From positions 1 to 64,000 of the forward strand of contig NZ_JACJSD010000005.1 in the NCBI RefSeq assembly GCF_014697615.1: DNA of 64,000 nucleotides, given 5' to 3'. Below, piece after piece: positions 9,573 to 19,989 of this stretch. The notes under the pieces were generated by a model. The model was not told the DNA's origin, did no database searches, and saw nothing but the letters and a program-made list of their open reading frames with translations. Every line of letters begins with the position of its first letter. The first letter of the stretch is position 1. This stretch comes from Nostoc sp. FACHB-280 (GTDB lineage: Bacteria > Cyanobacteriota > Cyanobacteriia > Cyanobacteriales > Nostocaceae). A program made the position numbers and the translations under genes.

Positions 9573-9646
9573 GGCTCAGTAGCTCAGTTGGTTAGAGCAC
9601 GGGACTCATAAGCCTGGGGTCGTTGGTTCAAATCCGACCTGAGCCA
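9573..9646 (+). tRNA. trnM: tRNA-Met (anticodon CAU), elongator type
   Basis: A 74-nt cloverleaf: acceptor GGCTCAG/CTGAGCC, D-arm GCTCAGTTGGTTAGAGC, anticodon loop CTCATAA with CAU, and T-arm GTTGGTTCAAATCCGAC, with discriminator A. The paired first base (G-C) argues against initiator tRNA. A lysidine-modified tRNA-Ile with CAU cannot be fully excluded by eye. The anticodon stem has one A-G mismatch next to the loop. CCA is not encoded. Confidence 0.9.
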
Positions 9647-9777
9647 TTTAAAAGATAGATATCTAATTTAAAATATCTGATATACAGAGTTTAGTCATCG
9701 ACTTGCTCATGATGAACGCGATCGCCCGCCAGATAATTTAAACTCAAGGTGAGACCGAATTAATTACAGCTTCTGTT

Positions 9778-10212
9778 ATGTCTTCTAGTTTAGATTCTTT
9801 ACCACCTGCTTTGGCTAAAATCGTCCAACGCTTTCAACGTGCATCTGATCCGAAGCGGCGTTATGAACAACTGATCTGGTATGCCCAAAAACTTCCAGAA
9901 TTTCCCGAAGCTGATAAAGTACCAGAAAATAAAGTTCCTGGTTGTGTGTCTCAGGTGTACGTTACCGCCGCCTTAAATGATGGCAAAGTTGTATTTCAAG
10001 GAGAATCTGATTCTCAGTTAACAAAGGGGCTAGTGGCGCTGTTAATTGAAGGGTTAAACGGGCTAAGTCCTACAGAAATTGTCCAATTAACACCAGATTT
10101 TATTCAAGCAACTGGTTTAAATGTGAGTTTGACACCTTCCCGCGCTAACGGTTTTTACAATATATTTAAAACCATGCAGAAGAAGGCATTGGAATGTAAG
10201 TTAGAGCAATAA
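9778..10212 (+). CDS. SufE-like Fe-S cluster assembly sulfur acceptor
   Basis: SufE accepts persulfide sulfur from the cysteine desulfurase SufS and passes it to the SufBCD scaffold. The 144-residue protein has the family core, with the acceptor cysteine C56 in KVPGCVSQVY and the C-terminal block LTPSRANGFYNIFKTMQKKA. The start ATG at 9778 lies downstream of the tRNA with no obvious Shine-Dalgarno sequence. No other suf gene is in the window, as is common in cyanobacteria where sufBCDS lie elsewhere. A heptamer repeat follows the stop codon. Confidence 0.9.
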   Translation: MSSSLDSLPPALAKIVQRFQRASDPKRRYEQLIWYAQKLPEFPEADKVPENKVPGCVSQVYVTAALNDGKVVFQGESDSQLTKGLVALLIEGLNGLSPTEIVQLTPDFIQATGLNVSLTPSRANGFYNIFKTMQKKALECKLEQ

Positions 10213-10217
10213 GAAAA

Positions 10218-10241
10218 AGTGCTGAGTGCTGAGTGCTGAGT
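10218..10241. repeat. STRR-type heptamer tandem repeat (AGTGCTG)3
   Basis: Three perfect tandem AGTGCTG units followed by AGT, directly after the SufE-like gene. The same unit recurs at 21716, 37820 and, inverted, near 56690. Confidence 0.8.
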
Positions 10242-10336
10242 AAATAGACTAGTTTTGACGTAGGAAGTATCAGGGTGTGAGAGTATGTGTATTCAAAAAC
10301 CTTACATCCTGACACCCATCTCAACCGTCCTGTTAC

Positions 10337-11110
10337 CTAAGCTGTTTTGAAAAAGCGGATAATTTCACGGACGTGATCGAGAAATTGACCATCAGTGGAA
10401 AGTTGAGCGATCGCGTTTCTGGCTTCTCTGGCTAAACGTTCATGTTCTGTTTGATTTGTGGCGCGTAATTCTTCTAAATTCGCTAAAATTCTGGACAATT
10501 CTTTGCGAGTTTCGTCCGCAAAACGTTGTTGGGTGGCTGGTAAAGAATATGATTCTTCTGGGTTGAGTTGTTCTTGTATATATTGGACTTTTTGTTCTAA
10601 TTCCGAGAAGCGATTCCGCAGCTCATAAATATCTTCGCGGGGATATTTCCATTCTTGGCTAATCATAGTTAGCCTTGCATATAAATATTCGTAAGCCCGA
10701 ATGGCGGGACGCAAAATTGTTAGTAATAAAGCTGCACCGGAACTGATATAACCTACCGCACTAATTCCCGTGGCGGCGAGGATGTAAAGTCCAATGGCAG
10801 AAAATATATGTAAAGCAATAGCCAGCCACAGCGATCGCTTGGCTAATAATTGCACATATTTTACTTGTTTTCCATCTACAGGAATGCCTTTTTCAGAAGA
10901 TTGTGCTGCTTCTGCTAAAACTTCTTTAGCTTGAAAATGGACATTCCAAGGGACAGTTACAATTACTAACAACCACCAAAAACTTGCACCACCAATTATC
11001 CAATCAAGAAAGTTACCAGCAGGGATATGAAACCATTGCAACACGCCAAATGCTACTAGTAATATAGTGAAAATTCCTAAGATGGAACTGATAAAAAGGT
11101 TAATATACAT
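10337..11110 (-). CDS. Membrane protein of unknown function with a cytoplasmic coiled coil
   Basis: Not recognised as a named family. The 257-residue protein opens with a hydrophobic segment (residues 5-25), a second around 36-54 and a hydrophobic hairpin around 90-135. It ends in about 100 hydrophilic residues predicted as coiled coil (ELRNRFSELEQKVQYIQEQL, then a helix rich in Glu and Arg). It is likely an inner-membrane or thylakoid protein with a soluble helical tail. It stands alone between the SufE-like gene on the opposite strand and an APC permease on the same strand 391 bases upstream. Function is unknown. Confidence 0.75.
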   Translation of the reverse strand: MYINLFISSILGIFTILLVAFGVLQWFHIPAGNFLDWIIGGASFWWLLVIVTVPWNVHFQAKEVLAEAAQSSEKGIPVDGKQVKYVQLLAKRSLWLAIALHIFSAIGLYILAATGISAVGYISSGAALLLTILRPAIRAYEYLYARLTMISQEWKYPREDIYELRNRFSELEQKVQYIQEQLNPEESYSLPATQQRFADETRKELSRILANLEELRATNQTEHERLAREARNAIAQLSTDGQFLDHVREIIRFFKTA

Positions 11111-11501
11111 CTTGCCCTGTCTCCACTGAAACTATCATCTTCATCATGGCGGTGGCTGGGCGGTTATACAAAATGATTGTGCTGGTTTAACTATTTGCAC
11201 ATTTTGTATTGATAAGTATTAGTGCTAGAAAAAAAATTCTTTCTCCCGTCAAACTATCGCAGAAATTATGCACAAAGATTGTCTGGGGAGACTGAGTTTC
11301 GGATGTAAGGGTATAAGGTGTAAGGGTTTTGCAGACATACACCCCTACACGCTGAAACCCTTGATTTTAGTCTTACTGCATCAGCCCCATATCACTGTTA
11401 TGGCTGAATATTAACCAGAATCTATGTGATAGTTTGACTAACTGCACATCTACTTATCTCCCTTGTCTCCCTTGTCTCCCTTGTCCCTGCTGTTCATAAT
11501 A
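11111..11501. other. Intergenic region with tandem repeats
   Basis: A 391-base gap between two minus-strand genes. Apart from the nonamer repeat at 11457-11483 listed separately and the stretch GGATGTAAGGGTATAAGG near 11300, I see no gene or strong hairpin. Confidence 0.5.
11457..11483. repeat. Tandem nonamer repeat (TCTCCCTTG)3
   Basis: Three perfect copies of TCTCCCTTG just downstream of the APC permease stop codon. Degenerate copies of the same unit occur near 20280-20332, inverted near 59207-59230, and inside the coding sequence near 57180. Confidence 0.8.
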
Positions 11502-13448
11502 TTACCCACCAACATGAATCCCCGGTCGCCTGTGGGAATTTTTTTCGGCGCGACGCAGTACTTCACGGGTAACTACAGCAATATCACCTTCACCAAATAA
11601 GATAAACCGCAGTAAATATTGGATGGGATTTCCTTCTACCCAGCCGAAATAAGCGTGCGGAATTTTACCAGTTTGGTCACGAATATACAGTAGCAAAGCC
11701 GCGATCGCATTTGGGACTGCGGCACTTTCCGCACGTAAAATCCGATAATCCCCAACTTTTACCCCTGTAACTCTGATCACATCAGTAAAATCTGACGCAT
11801 CGGATACCAAAATCTCTAGAAACAGCACCGGATCTGTTGGCGGAATGTGATTATCTTCCCGTACCTCTTTTTCTTTTAATAAATATTCTTGTTCATTACC
11901 TACATTTAAACGATTAGCAATGATCCGAATCGCGCCTTGGCTTTCTTCGGCAATAAATTCGCGGGCATTGTCATCAACTTCTATTTGTTCTACACGTAGT
12001 TCCGTTGAGCGCCAAACACGGGAAACGAGAGAAGTTACAATGATTGTACCAATGAAGAACGTAGCGATTTTAATCCCTTCTGGTCTTTCAATGATATTGA
12101 CAATTGTTGTATAGATAAAGACCAGGGTAATCAAAGCAAAAACAATTCGTCCCTTTGTGGAATTGTGTCGATGGGCTGATAAAGTCACAGCAAAGGCGGC
12201 AGAACTAATTAATACCAAAACACCTGTAGCATAAGCACCACCCTGCGCTTCGACATTGGCTTGGAAAATAATTGTAACTACAAAGGCAATACCTGTATAT
12301 ACCAATACAAGCGGACGGTTCAATAACGCCCAACTTGGTGCCATTCCATAGCGTGGTAAGTAACGCGGCACAATATTTAGTAGTCCTGCCATTGCTGATG
12401 CCCCAGCAAACCACAGAATAGAAATAGTGCTTAAATCGTAAATTGTACCAAAGCCATTGCCTAAATAAAGATGTGCCAGATAAGCCAGGGCGCGTCCATT
12501 GGCTTTACCACCTGTGGCAAATTCTGCGGCTGGAATTAAAACTGTAGTGACAAGACTGCTGGTGAGCAAAAAGAAGCTCATAATGACAGCAGCAGCCGTC
12601 AGTAGCTTGCGGGTATTGCGGATTCTGCCTCTGGGCATTTCTGGGGCATCGCTACTGCTACCTTGAACTAAGGGCATAACTGTAACACCAGTCTCAAATC
12701 CAGATAAACCCAAAGCCAAACGAGGAAATAACAAGATAGCCAAGCCGATGAGGACAAAGAAATTGTTATGTTGGGCGAAAAGTGCTGTTTGCCAATTGGC
12801 GATCGCTTCTGGGTGAATTACTATCTGATATAAACCAATGCCAATTACAATCAAATTCAACAGCAGATAAACTGCCACTAAAAATACTGCAATTCCAATT
12901 GCTTCTTTAAAACCTCTCAAGAAAACTGCACCCAGTAAAGCAATCAACATGAGTGTAATAACAATGCTTTGACTGTGCAGTAGACCTGGTGTCAGAGGAT
13001 TTTCGATGATATGGGCTGTGGCATCAGCAGCCGACAGAGTAATAGTAATAATAAAGTCAGTTGCCACAAAGCCAAGTAGACACAATACCAGTAATTTGCC
13101 TTGCCACCAAGACAATAAATGCTCCAACATCGCAATCGAACCTTCACCATGTGGGCTTTTAGCAGCAATGCGGCGGTAAATTGGCAACGCACCAAAAAGT
13201 GTCAATAAAACCAAAATGAAGGTAGCAATAGGAGAAAGCGCACCAGCCGCTAAGGCAGCAATTCCCGGTTGATAGCCAAGTGTAGAAAAATAGTCTACAC
13301 CCGTCAAGCACATAACTTGCCACCAAGGATGCTGGCGGTGTGCTTCTTCTTTATGGTAAGGCCCTTCCTTCTCTCGGCGGTTTTCTGCCAGTAACCAACG
13401 CATAAACCGTCTATTGAGCCGTTTTGTTGAAAACATTGATTTAACCAT
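11502..13448 (-). CDS. APC-superfamily amino acid/cation permease
   Basis: A 648-residue polytopic membrane protein with about 12 hydrophobic segments. The first helix region, [20 protein letters not shown], and the [12 protein letters not shown] and [17 protein letters not shown] blocks are typical of the APC superfamily. A soluble C-terminal domain of about 150 residues follows the last helix, as in some cyanobacterial members. The substrate cannot be read from sequence. Its position near kdp makes a cation substrate conceivable, but amino acid transport is the usual annotation. The ATG at 13448 is followed by a basic, soluble N terminus. It is a single-gene unit. Confidence 0.82.
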   Translation of the reverse strand: MVKSMFSTKRLNRRFMRWLLAENRREKEGPYHKEEAHRQHPWWQVMCLTGVDYFSTLGYQPGIAALAAGALSPIATFILVLLTLFGALPIYRRIAAKSPHGEGSIAMLEHLLSWWQGKLLVLCLLGFVATDFIITITLSAADATAHIIENPLTPGLLHSQSIVITLMLIALLGAVFLRGFKEAIGIAVFLVAVYLLLNLIVIGIGLYQIVIHPEAIANWQTALFAQHNNFFVLIGLAILLFPRLALGLSGFETGVTVMPLVQGSSSDAPEMPRGRIRNTRKLLTAAAVIMSFFLLTSSLVTTVLIPAAEFATGGKANGRALAYLAHLYLGNGFGTIYDLSTISILWFAGASAMAGLLNIVPRYLPRYGMAPSWALLNRPLVLVYTGIAFVVTIIFQANVEAQGGAYATGVLVLISSAAFAVTLSAHRHNSTKGRIVFALITLVFIYTTIVNIIERPEGIKIATFFIGTIIVTSLVSRVWRSTELRVEQIEVDDNAREFIAEESQGAIRIIANRLNVGNEQEYLLKEKEVREDNHIPPTDPVLFLEILVSDASDFTDVIRVTGVKVGDYRILRAESAAVPNAIAALLLYIRDQTGKIPHAYFGWVEGNPIQYLLRFILFGEGDIAVVTREVLRRAEKNSHRRPGIHVGG

Positions 13449-13983
13449 CCAATTGGATTTTGTTACAAAAGTCGCGGGTTTGAGTTCCTAAAGTTTGGAA
13501 GTTTTATTCAAAATTTTGAACTACAAATACACTCAAGGACTAAAGAACAACAAGTTTTTACATTAGGAATTTCTATATTGAAATACACAATCAAGAACAA
13601 GTAATCCAGGCTATTATTTTACACAGTAATAACAATCTAAATACTTTAATTTATAAGCTAATTTAACAACTCAGCACTATATATATAGTGAAAGATTTTA
13701 TTTTAATTTAAGTATTCCCACTTAGAGATTTTATTTGTATGCGCTTATAATGGAGCCGATTTTAGAGACAAGGAATACTACAAGCGTATTACTAACTAAA
13801 ATCAGGAAAAACATTTCGCGCCTATAGGACTCATATTTGATTTCTGAAAAAACTCAGTGTACTCCTAAATCCCTTTTTTACTGTTCCCTGTTCCCTGTTC
13901 CCTGTTCCCTCCCTACGCAAACATGTTCATTAATCAAATCGGATTCCTATATGAATATTAGGTATTGATATAAGGAGTATTCT
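13449..13983. other. Divergent intergenic region
   Basis: A 535-base, very AT-rich region between the APC permease (minus) and the RNase T2 gene (plus), so it should hold both promoters. It contains the heptamer repeat at 13881-13908. A TATATATAG stretch lies near 13680. I see no gene. Confidence 0.5.
13881..13908. repeat. STRR-type heptamer tandem repeat (CTGTTCC)4
   Basis: Four perfect tandem CTGTTCC units followed by CTCCC, about 75 bases upstream of the RNase T2 start codon. Confidence 0.85.
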
Positions 13984-14991
13984 ATGCTGCGATCGCTTAG
14001 ACAAACGCTGGCGTTAGTAGTTTTGTTAGCGTTTTCGTTTCTTTTATGGTCTTCTCCAGCTTTAGCTGTAAGTTCCTCAGCAGGTCAATTCACCACGGCT
14101 GTTGATGCTTGTGAAGCCGTAAGCTCGATTAAAAAAGGCACAAACCCTGGTGATGTTAGATTACAGCCAGGACAGACTTATCAAATCGTTGATCAAAATA
14201 AGGATAACCCGACTCACTACCTGCTGGAAATTGCTGGTGCCACCCCTTCTCAGCGTTGGGTTGCTATTAGTTGCGTAAGTTCTAATGGTGTATCTAGTGA
14301 CACTACAGGAAACATCCCCCCTGTAATTCCTGTGGCTGTGGGTAATGACTATTTACTAGCAGTAAGTTGGCAACCTGCTTTTTGTGAAAGCAAACCCGAC
14401 AAAGCTGAGTGTAAAAATTTAGCACAACACCCAGACCGTCCCGAAGCTACTCACTTCGTTTTACATGGTTTGTGGCCTCAGCCAGCATCTAATATTTACT
14501 GTGGAGTCAGTCAAAGTGATATCAATTTTGATAAAACTAGTGATTGGTCAAAATTGCCAGCTGTAGAGAAAGAACTGTCACCAGAAACATGGGCAACGCT
14601 ACAAGCAGTAATGCCAGGAACCGCTTCTAACTTGCAAAGACATGAATGGATTAAGCATGGTACATGCTATCAAGGCACAGCAGAGGAATATTTCACTGAA
14701 GCCATTGCTTTGCTTGATGTCTTAAACAAATCACCTATTCAAGCATTAGTAGCGAGTAATATTGGTCGCCAACTTACTCTCAAAGATATTGATCAAGCCT
14801 TGTCATCTCTTGTTGCTGATGCTGGAGATAAGACAGAGGTTAAATGTACCAATGCAGTATTAGGTGAACTGTGGCTGAATCTCAGAGGTGATATTACACC
14901 TAACACTTTAATTAGTGACTTGCTAATCAATAGCCCAAAAGCCAAGCAAGAAAAGTTCCAGTCTTGCTTAATTGATGATGCACGTAGTTAA
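13984..14991 (+). CDS. Secreted ribonuclease T2 family protein
   Basis: RNase T2 enzymes cleave single-stranded RNA through 2',3'-cyclic phosphates, normally in the periplasm or outside the cell. A signal peptide is evident at residues 1-29 (basic start, hydrophobic core, then PALAVS). The two catalytic blocks are intact: FVLHGLWPQ near residue 160 and HEWIKHGTCY from H220. About 100 residues before the catalytic domain form an extra N-terminal region with its own cysteines (C43 and one near 98), which I do not recognise. The ATG at 13984 has AAGGAG just upstream. It is a single-gene unit, convergent with kdpC. Family assignment is firm; role (nutrient scavenging or toxin) is open. Confidence 0.88.
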   Translation: MLRSLRQTLALVVLLAFSFLLWSSPALAVSSSAGQFTTAVDACEAVSSIKKGTNPGDVRLQPGQTYQIVDQNKDNPTHYLLEIAGATPSQRWVAISCVSSNGVSSDTTGNIPPVIPVAVGNDYLLAVSWQPAFCESKPDKAECKNLAQHPDRPEATHFVLHGLWPQPASNIYCGVSQSDINFDKTSDWSKLPAVEKELSPETWATLQAVMPGTASNLQRHEWIKHGTCYQGTAEEYFTEAIALLDVLNKSPIQALVASNIGRQLTLKDIDQALSSLVADAGDKTEVKCTNAVLGELWLNLRGDITPNTLISDLLINSPKAKQEKFQSCLIDDARS

Positions 14992-15144
14992 TTAAAGTCG
15001 TTGGGTTAAGTATAAAATAGTGAGGCGATCGCACCTACTAAATTTGCCTGCGATCGCCCATTTTTATAAATAAATATAACTCAGTTGAAAAACATCGATA
15101 CTTTTCAGACTCTGACCAATGAAAAAGGGAAAATGACAACCTAT

Positions 15145-15789
15145 TTAACTTGCAGATTTCAACGCATCCAACGCTAAATTTAATTTCAACACATTAACTC
15201 CTGGTTCACCAAAAATACCCAAAAAGCGATCGTCGGTATTTTGAGCTATCAAAGTTTCTAACTGCTGGGGTTGGAGTTCTCGCGCTTTGGCTACACGGTT
15301 AACTTGTGCTTTGGCAGCTTCCGGGGTAATGTGGGGGTCGAGGCTAGAACCAGAAGTGTAAACTAAATCGGCAGTAGGTTGAATACCTGCTTTTTTTAAC
15401 CGATTTAAATCACCTTCAACACTTTTGCTGGGGTCAGGATCATCTTTACCTTTGATACGTTCAATTAATGCTGAATTACTTGGTGCTAAATTACTCGCGC
15501 CAGAAACCCCAGTTTTTAACACTCCCGCTTCATCTTTTTTCGGGTCAGCAGTGCTGTAACTAGTGGTACTAGGACGACTATTAAAGTATCTTTCGGATGT
15601 GAAAGGTTGACCAATTAAACTAGAGCCAATTACTTGACCTTGGCTATTTTTAATCAGACTACCATTGACTTGAAATGGCAAGATAATCTGTCCAATACCA
15701 ATCATCACAAAGGGATAGATAATAGCGCCAATTACCCAAAGAACTAAAGTAGAACGAATGGCTCTGTTAACTTCGCGTGCAAAACTCAT
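15145..15789 (-). CDS. kdpC: Potassium-transporting ATPase KdpC subunit
   Basis: KdpC is the single-span accessory subunit that stabilises the KdpFABC high-affinity potassium pump. The 214-residue protein has one N-terminal membrane helix (residues 14-36) and the family blocks GSSLIGQPFTSERYFNSRPS, SGSSLDPHITPEAA and GEPGVNVLKLNLALD. The start was set at ATG 15789 (MSFAREVNRA), not the longer frame. That ATG overlaps the kdpG stop as TAATG and has a GGAG upstream. It is the last gene of the operon. No kdpD follows, since the next gene is the convergent RNase T2. Confidence 0.93.
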   Translation of the reverse strand: MSFAREVNRAIRSTLVLWVIGAIIYPFVMIGIGQIILPFQVNGSLIKNSQGQVIGSSLIGQPFTSERYFNSRPSTTSYSTADPKKDEAGVLKTGVSGASNLAPSNSALIERIKGKDDPDPSKSVEGDLNRLKKAGIQPTADLVYTSGSSLDPHITPEAAKAQVNRVAKARELQPQQLETLIAQNTDDRFLGIFGEPGVNVLKLNLALDALKSAS

Positions 15790-16040
15790 TAGAATTTCTC
15801 CGGAACAAACATAACAAAAAATAAATAAGTAGAAAGACCCAAAGTTACTAGTCCTAACAGCCCTAATGACCAAGCTTGAACATGGGAAAAACTTTCTCCG
15901 GTGGCAGCATAAACAACAGGTGCAACCACGATGTTTAAACACATTCCCAAAAAGAGATATAAAGGCAGTTTTGGAATGCGGTAATCAGCAGTGAAATCAA
16001 TTATTTCTGCCAATATTTGAGGTAAACGAAAAGTTTTCAT
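15789..16040 (-). CDS. kdpG: KdpG-like small membrane protein with a KdpF-like C terminus
   Basis: A small gene between kdpB and kdpC, the position of kdpG in the Anabaena kdpABGCD operon. The 83-residue product (start chosen at ATG 16040, MKTFRLPQIL) has two hydrophobic segments. The last one, ending YLFFVMFVPEKF, resembles the tiny KdpF subunit that caps KdpA in other bacteria. A longer start at 16088 would overlap kdpB; neither start has a strong ribosome binding site. It is coupled to kdpC by a TAATG overlap. A KdpF-like stabilising role is inference. Confidence 0.72.
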   Translation of the reverse strand: MKTFRLPQILAEIIDFTADYRIPKLPLYLFLGMCLNIVVAPVVYAATGESFSHVQAWSLGLLGLVTLGLSTYLFFVMFVPEKF

Positions 16041-16062
16041 AACATTGATAATTCGTGAAAAA

Positions 16063-18195
16063 TTAAGACAAAGGTAGGATGACATCAATTAATTTGATGG
16101 CAATAAAAGGTGCAACAATTCCGCCCAAACCATAAATAAAAATGTTGCGTCTTAATAATTGATCTGCTGTTAGGGGACGGAATTTGACTCCTGTCAGTGC
16201 TAAAGGAATCAGTACCGGAATAATCAGGGCGTTGTAAATTAGTGCTGAGATAATTGCTGATTGGGCGCTTTTCAGTCCCATAATGTTGAGTGCGCCAATT
16301 CCCGCCGCCGCAAAGATAGTGGGAATAATGGCGAAATACTTAGCAATATCATTCGCAATAGAAAAAGTAGTTAACGCCCCACGGGTAATTAATAACTGTT
16401 TACCGATAGTTACCAAATCAATTAACTTGGTGGGGTCAGAATCTAAATCCACCATGTTAGCGGCTTCTTTAGCGGCTTGTGTCCCAGAGTTCATCGCTAA
16501 ACCCACGTTGGCTTGAGCTAATGCGGGTGCATCATTAGTACCATCTCCGGTCATTGCTACTAACTTACCTTGAGATTGTTCAGCGCGAATTACACCAATT
16601 TTGTCTTCTGGTGTGGCTTCAGCGATAAAATCATCAACACCAGCTTCTTGAGCAATCACACCAGCCGTAATGCGGTTATCACCTGTGAGCATTATTGTCT
16701 TGACACCCATCCGCCGGAGTTGGTCGAATCTTTCGCGTAAACCAGGTTTAATAATATCTTTGAGATAAATAACCCCAAAAATTTGGTCATCTTGACAAAC
16801 GGCTAAAGGTGTACCACCTAACCGCGAAACTCGCTCATAAGCTGCATCAACATCACTAGCAATATCGCCTCCACGAGAGCGAACAAAGCTTTTAATGGCA
16901 TCTACCGCCCCTTTACGGACTTGTTTCCCGTTGGGGAGATTTGTCCCACTCATCCGGGTTTTGGCAGAAAATTCTACACCTTCTGTTTGGTTGATATTGA
17001 AATCTACACCAACGTGATAAGTATCTGCCAGTTTGACAATTGATCTACCTTCTGGTGTTTCATCAAATATACTGGCAGCATGGGCAACTCTGGCGACATC
17101 TTCGATAGTGTAACTGTTGACAGGGATAAACTCATCCGCCATCCGGTTGCCCAAGGTGATTGTACCTGTTTTATCTAGCACTAGGGTATTGATATCACCA
17201 CAGGCTTCGACAGCGCGTCCAGAGGTAGCAATCACATTAAATTGCGCTACTCTATCCATCCCCGCAATGCCGATCGCACTCAGCAAACCACCGATGGTTG
17301 TTGGTATCAAAGCAACCAGCAAGGAAATCAAAATCGCTACACTCGCACCAGCCCGTAAGCTGTTGCCGGCTTCCGCCCCAAATATAGTACTGATAAAGTT
17401 AGCAATATAATTAACAAAGGGCGGCATTGTTGCCACCACAATTAAAAAGACTTGGGTTAACACTGCTAACAATACTGTTAAGGCAATTTCGTTGGGTGTT
17501 TTGGTGCGTTCTGCGCCTTCCACTAAAGAAATCATCCGGTCAATAAAACCCTTACCAGGATCAGCAGTAATCCGAATTGTTAATTCATCAGAAAGCAAGC
17601 GCGTACCGCCTGTAACTGAACTGGCAATATCTGTACCTGGTTGTTTGAGTACCGGGGCTGATTCTCCTGTGATGGCTGACTCATCCACAGAACCAATTCC
17701 TTGAATCACTTCACCATCGGCGGGAATCATGTTATTAGCTACTACTTTGACTAAATCGCCGCGTCGCAGTTCTGTAGAATTAACTGTTTGAATTGAACCA
17801 TCAGGAAGAATTTTACTCGCAACGGTATCAGAACGGGTGGAGCGCAAGGAATCAGCCTGGGCTTTACCGCGTCCTTCGGCTACGGCTTCGGCAAAGTTGG
17901 CAAACACAACGGTGAAAAACAGGATGAGTGTAATTAACCCGTTTAATAAGCGTTGTTGATTAACATCTGCTTGAATTGTGCCGAATAAATTGGGGTCGAG
18001 GGTGACGAGAAAGGTAACAATTGTTCCTACCCAGACGATAAACATGACTGGGTTACGGACGGCTATTTTAGGGTGGAGTTTAAGAAATGACTCTTTAATT
18101 GCTCTTTGGTAGAGTCCCCGCATATCTGCTTTGGGGGTATGTTTGCGCGAGTCACGGATTCCTTGAGGAAGACGAGGTGTTGTGTTGGTTTTCAT
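16063..18195 (-). CDS. kdpB: Potassium-transporting P-type ATPase subunit KdpB
   Basis: This is the catalytic ATP-hydrolysing subunit of the Kdp pump. All P-type hallmarks are present in the 710 residues: the actuator TGES at 176-179, the phosphorylated aspartate D341 in [10 protein letters not shown], and the hinge [18 protein letters not shown]. Membrane segments lie near 50-70, 85-105, 245-265, 285-310 and three or more at the C terminus. It lies 48 bases downstream of kdpA in the same operon and slightly upstream of kdpG. Confidence 0.97.
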   Translation of the reverse strand: MKTNTTPRLPQGIRDSRKHTPKADMRGLYQRAIKESFLKLHPKIAVRNPVMFIVWVGTIVTFLVTLDPNLFGTIQADVNQQRLLNGLITLILFFTVVFANFAEAVAEGRGKAQADSLRSTRSDTVASKILPDGSIQTVNSTELRRGDLVKVVANNMIPADGEVIQGIGSVDESAITGESAPVLKQPGTDIASSVTGGTRLLSDELTIRITADPGKGFIDRMISLVEGAERTKTPNEIALTVLLAVLTQVFLIVVATMPPFVNYIANFISTIFGAEAGNSLRAGASVAILISLLVALIPTTIGGLLSAIGIAGMDRVAQFNVIATSGRAVEACGDINTLVLDKTGTITLGNRMADEFIPVNSYTIEDVARVAHAASIFDETPEGRSIVKLADTYHVGVDFNINQTEGVEFSAKTRMSGTNLPNGKQVRKGAVDAIKSFVRSRGGDIASDVDAAYERVSRLGGTPLAVCQDDQIFGVIYLKDIIKPGLRERFDQLRRMGVKTIMLTGDNRITAGVIAQEAGVDDFIAEATPEDKIGVIRAEQSQGKLVAMTGDGTNDAPALAQANVGLAMNSGTQAAKEAANMVDLDSDPTKLIDLVTIGKQLLITRGALTTFSIANDIAKYFAIIPTIFAAAGIGALNIMGLKSAQSAIISALIYNALIIPVLIPLALTGVKFRPLTADQLLRRNIFIYGLGGIVAPFIAIKLIDVILPLS

Positions 18196-18243
18196 AGAGA
18201 GAGTGAATTGTTTCGCGCAGAGACGCGGAGGCGCGGAGAGTTT

Positions 18244-19989
18244 TTAACCGATGCCTTTGGCTATCCAGAAGGCTTCACCGATGGGGCCGAAGGCGAGGAC
18301 GGGAAAGAATGTGAGTGCGCCGAGAATTAAAATTACGCCTGCGGTTACGCCTGTAAATAGTCCGGTGTCGGTGCGTAATGTGCCAACTGTGAAGGGGACT
18401 TGGGGTTTGCGAGACATACTATCAGCCAGTAAGAGTAAGCCGATGATGGGGATATAGCGTCCGGCGAGGAGGCTGAAGCAAGTACTGAGGTTCCACCACA
18501 AGGCGGTTGCGGTGGTTTTTGCGCCTGCTGCAATGGCGATGGGTGATGGTTGGGAGTCGCCCAAGCCTTCAAAGCCTGAACCGTTGTTAGCCGCAGCCGA
18601 AGCATATTCATAAAGGACTTGGGCAAAGCCATGAAAGCCGGGGTTGCTGATTCCTGCTAGTTGGTCGGGGAAGGCTAAAGCAATCCCGGCAGGAATCATA
18701 ATTGAGATGGGATGAACTAAGAGAATCAAGAAACTCGCTAGTACTACCTCGCGCTTTTCGATTTTGCGTCCGAGAAATTCTGGTGTGCGTCCTACCATTA
18801 AGCCTGTGACGAATACTGCCAAGATGAGGTAGGCAAATAAATAAGCTGTACCTGTACCTTGTCCACCCCAAATTATTTGTAAAAACATATTGGAGAGGGT
18901 GACAAAACCACCGTTTGGCATGAAGGAGTCGTGTAAACTGTTGACTGCGCCGCACATGGTTCCGGTGGTACTGACGGCAAATAAGGCTGATTGCGCCCAG
19001 CCAAAGCGGACTTCTTTACCTTCTAAGTTGGGTTGGGTGCTACCCAACAGTGTGTTGACTGCGGGGTTGCCGTTATATTCACCAATGGCTGTGATGATAA
19101 TAAATACGATGTAAATTACGCCCACCATCCCGTAGACTAACCAGGCTTGTTTGGTGTTATTGGCAAACAAGCCGTAGGTATAAATCAACGATGTGGGAAT
19201 TGATAACATCGCTACAATTTGAATTAAGTTAGAAAATCCGTTGGGATTTTCAAAGGGGTGGGCTGAGTTGATGGCAAAAAAGCCGCCGCCGTTTTCTCCG
19301 AGTTGTTTGATGATTTCAAAATGGGCAACGGGGCCGAGGACGATCGCTTGACTTACACTAGAATCTTCTAAGGTAGGAAATACAACTGGCCCTGCCAAGG
19401 TTTCGGGAACACCAGCCGCCATCAAGGCAATTCCACCAACAATACAAATAGGTAATAAAATTCGCGTAATTGAGCGAATCAAATCTACATAAAAGTTACC
19501 TAATGGTCTACCTGTTAACCCACGAATAAAAGCAATTCCCACTGCTAAACCCGTGGCGGCTGAGGTGAACATGTGATAACCAAGTCCCCACATTTGACTG
19601 GCGTAACTCAAATATGTTTCACCAGAATAATGTTGTTGGTTGGTGTTAGTAATAAAAGAAATTGTTGTGTGTAGGGCTGTGTCCCAAGTTGGTGCAGGTA
19701 TTTTTGTTGGGTTAAAGGGTAGCCATCCTTGATTCATAATAATCAAGAATATCAGCAACCCCATAACGATGTTGCTGTACAAAATGGCTCTGGCATATTG
19801 CCAGCCTGTCATTTCTGCTTTAGTTTGTACGCCAACTAAAGAGTAAAGTATGCGTTCAATTGGGTTTAAAATTGGGTCGAGAAATGTGCGTTGTTCTTGG
19901 TAAACCCGCGCTATATATCGCCCAAAAAATGGAGTTATAGCTACTACAATTAGTAGCGTTAGTCCAATTTGAATCCATCCTTGGAGCAT
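18244..19989 (-). CDS. kdpA: Potassium-transporting ATPase channel-like subunit KdpA
   Basis: KdpA binds and conducts potassium in the KdpFABC complex and resembles four fused K+ channel protomers. The 581-residue protein has the expected set of membrane helices, the N-terminal block [19 protein letters not shown], and the pore-region motifs [14 protein letters not shown] and [20 protein letters not shown] that form the selectivity filter. It is the first gene of the operon kdpA-B-G-C. The promoter should lie in 19990-20345. Confidence 0.97.
   Translation of the reverse strand: MLQGWIQIGLTLLIVVAITPFFGRYIARVYQEQRTFLDPILNPIERILYSLVGVQTKAEMTGWQYARAILYSNIVMGLLIFLIIMNQGWLPFNPTKIPAPTWDTALHTTISFITNTNQQHYSGETYLSYASQMWGLGYHMFTSAATGLAVGIAFIRGLTGRPLGNFYVDLIRSITRILLPICIVGGIALMAAGVPETLAGPVVFPTLEDSSVSQAIVLGPVAHFEIIKQLGENGGGFFAINSAHPFENPNGFSNLIQIVAMLSIPTSLIYTYGLFANNTKQAWLVYGMVGVIYIVFIIITAIGEYNGNPAVNTLLGSTQPNLEGKEVRFGWAQSALFAVSTTGTMCGAVNSLHDSFMPNGGFVTLSNMFLQIIWGGQGTGTAYLFAYLILAVFVTGLMVGRTPEFLGRKIEKREVVLASFLILLVHPISIMIPAGIALAFPDQLAGISNPGFHGFAQVLYEYASAAANNGSGFEGLGDSQPSPIAIAAGAKTTATALWWNLSTCFSLLAGRYIPIIGLLLLADSMSRKPQVPFTVGTLRTDTGLFTGVTAGVILILGALTFFPVLAFGPIGEAFWIAKGIG

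Noticed and set aside
15790-15942. Longer KdpC N terminus from the extended open frame
   Set aside because: It overlaps kdpG entirely and adds a Cys/His-rich sequence foreign to KdpC; the TAATG start is typical.
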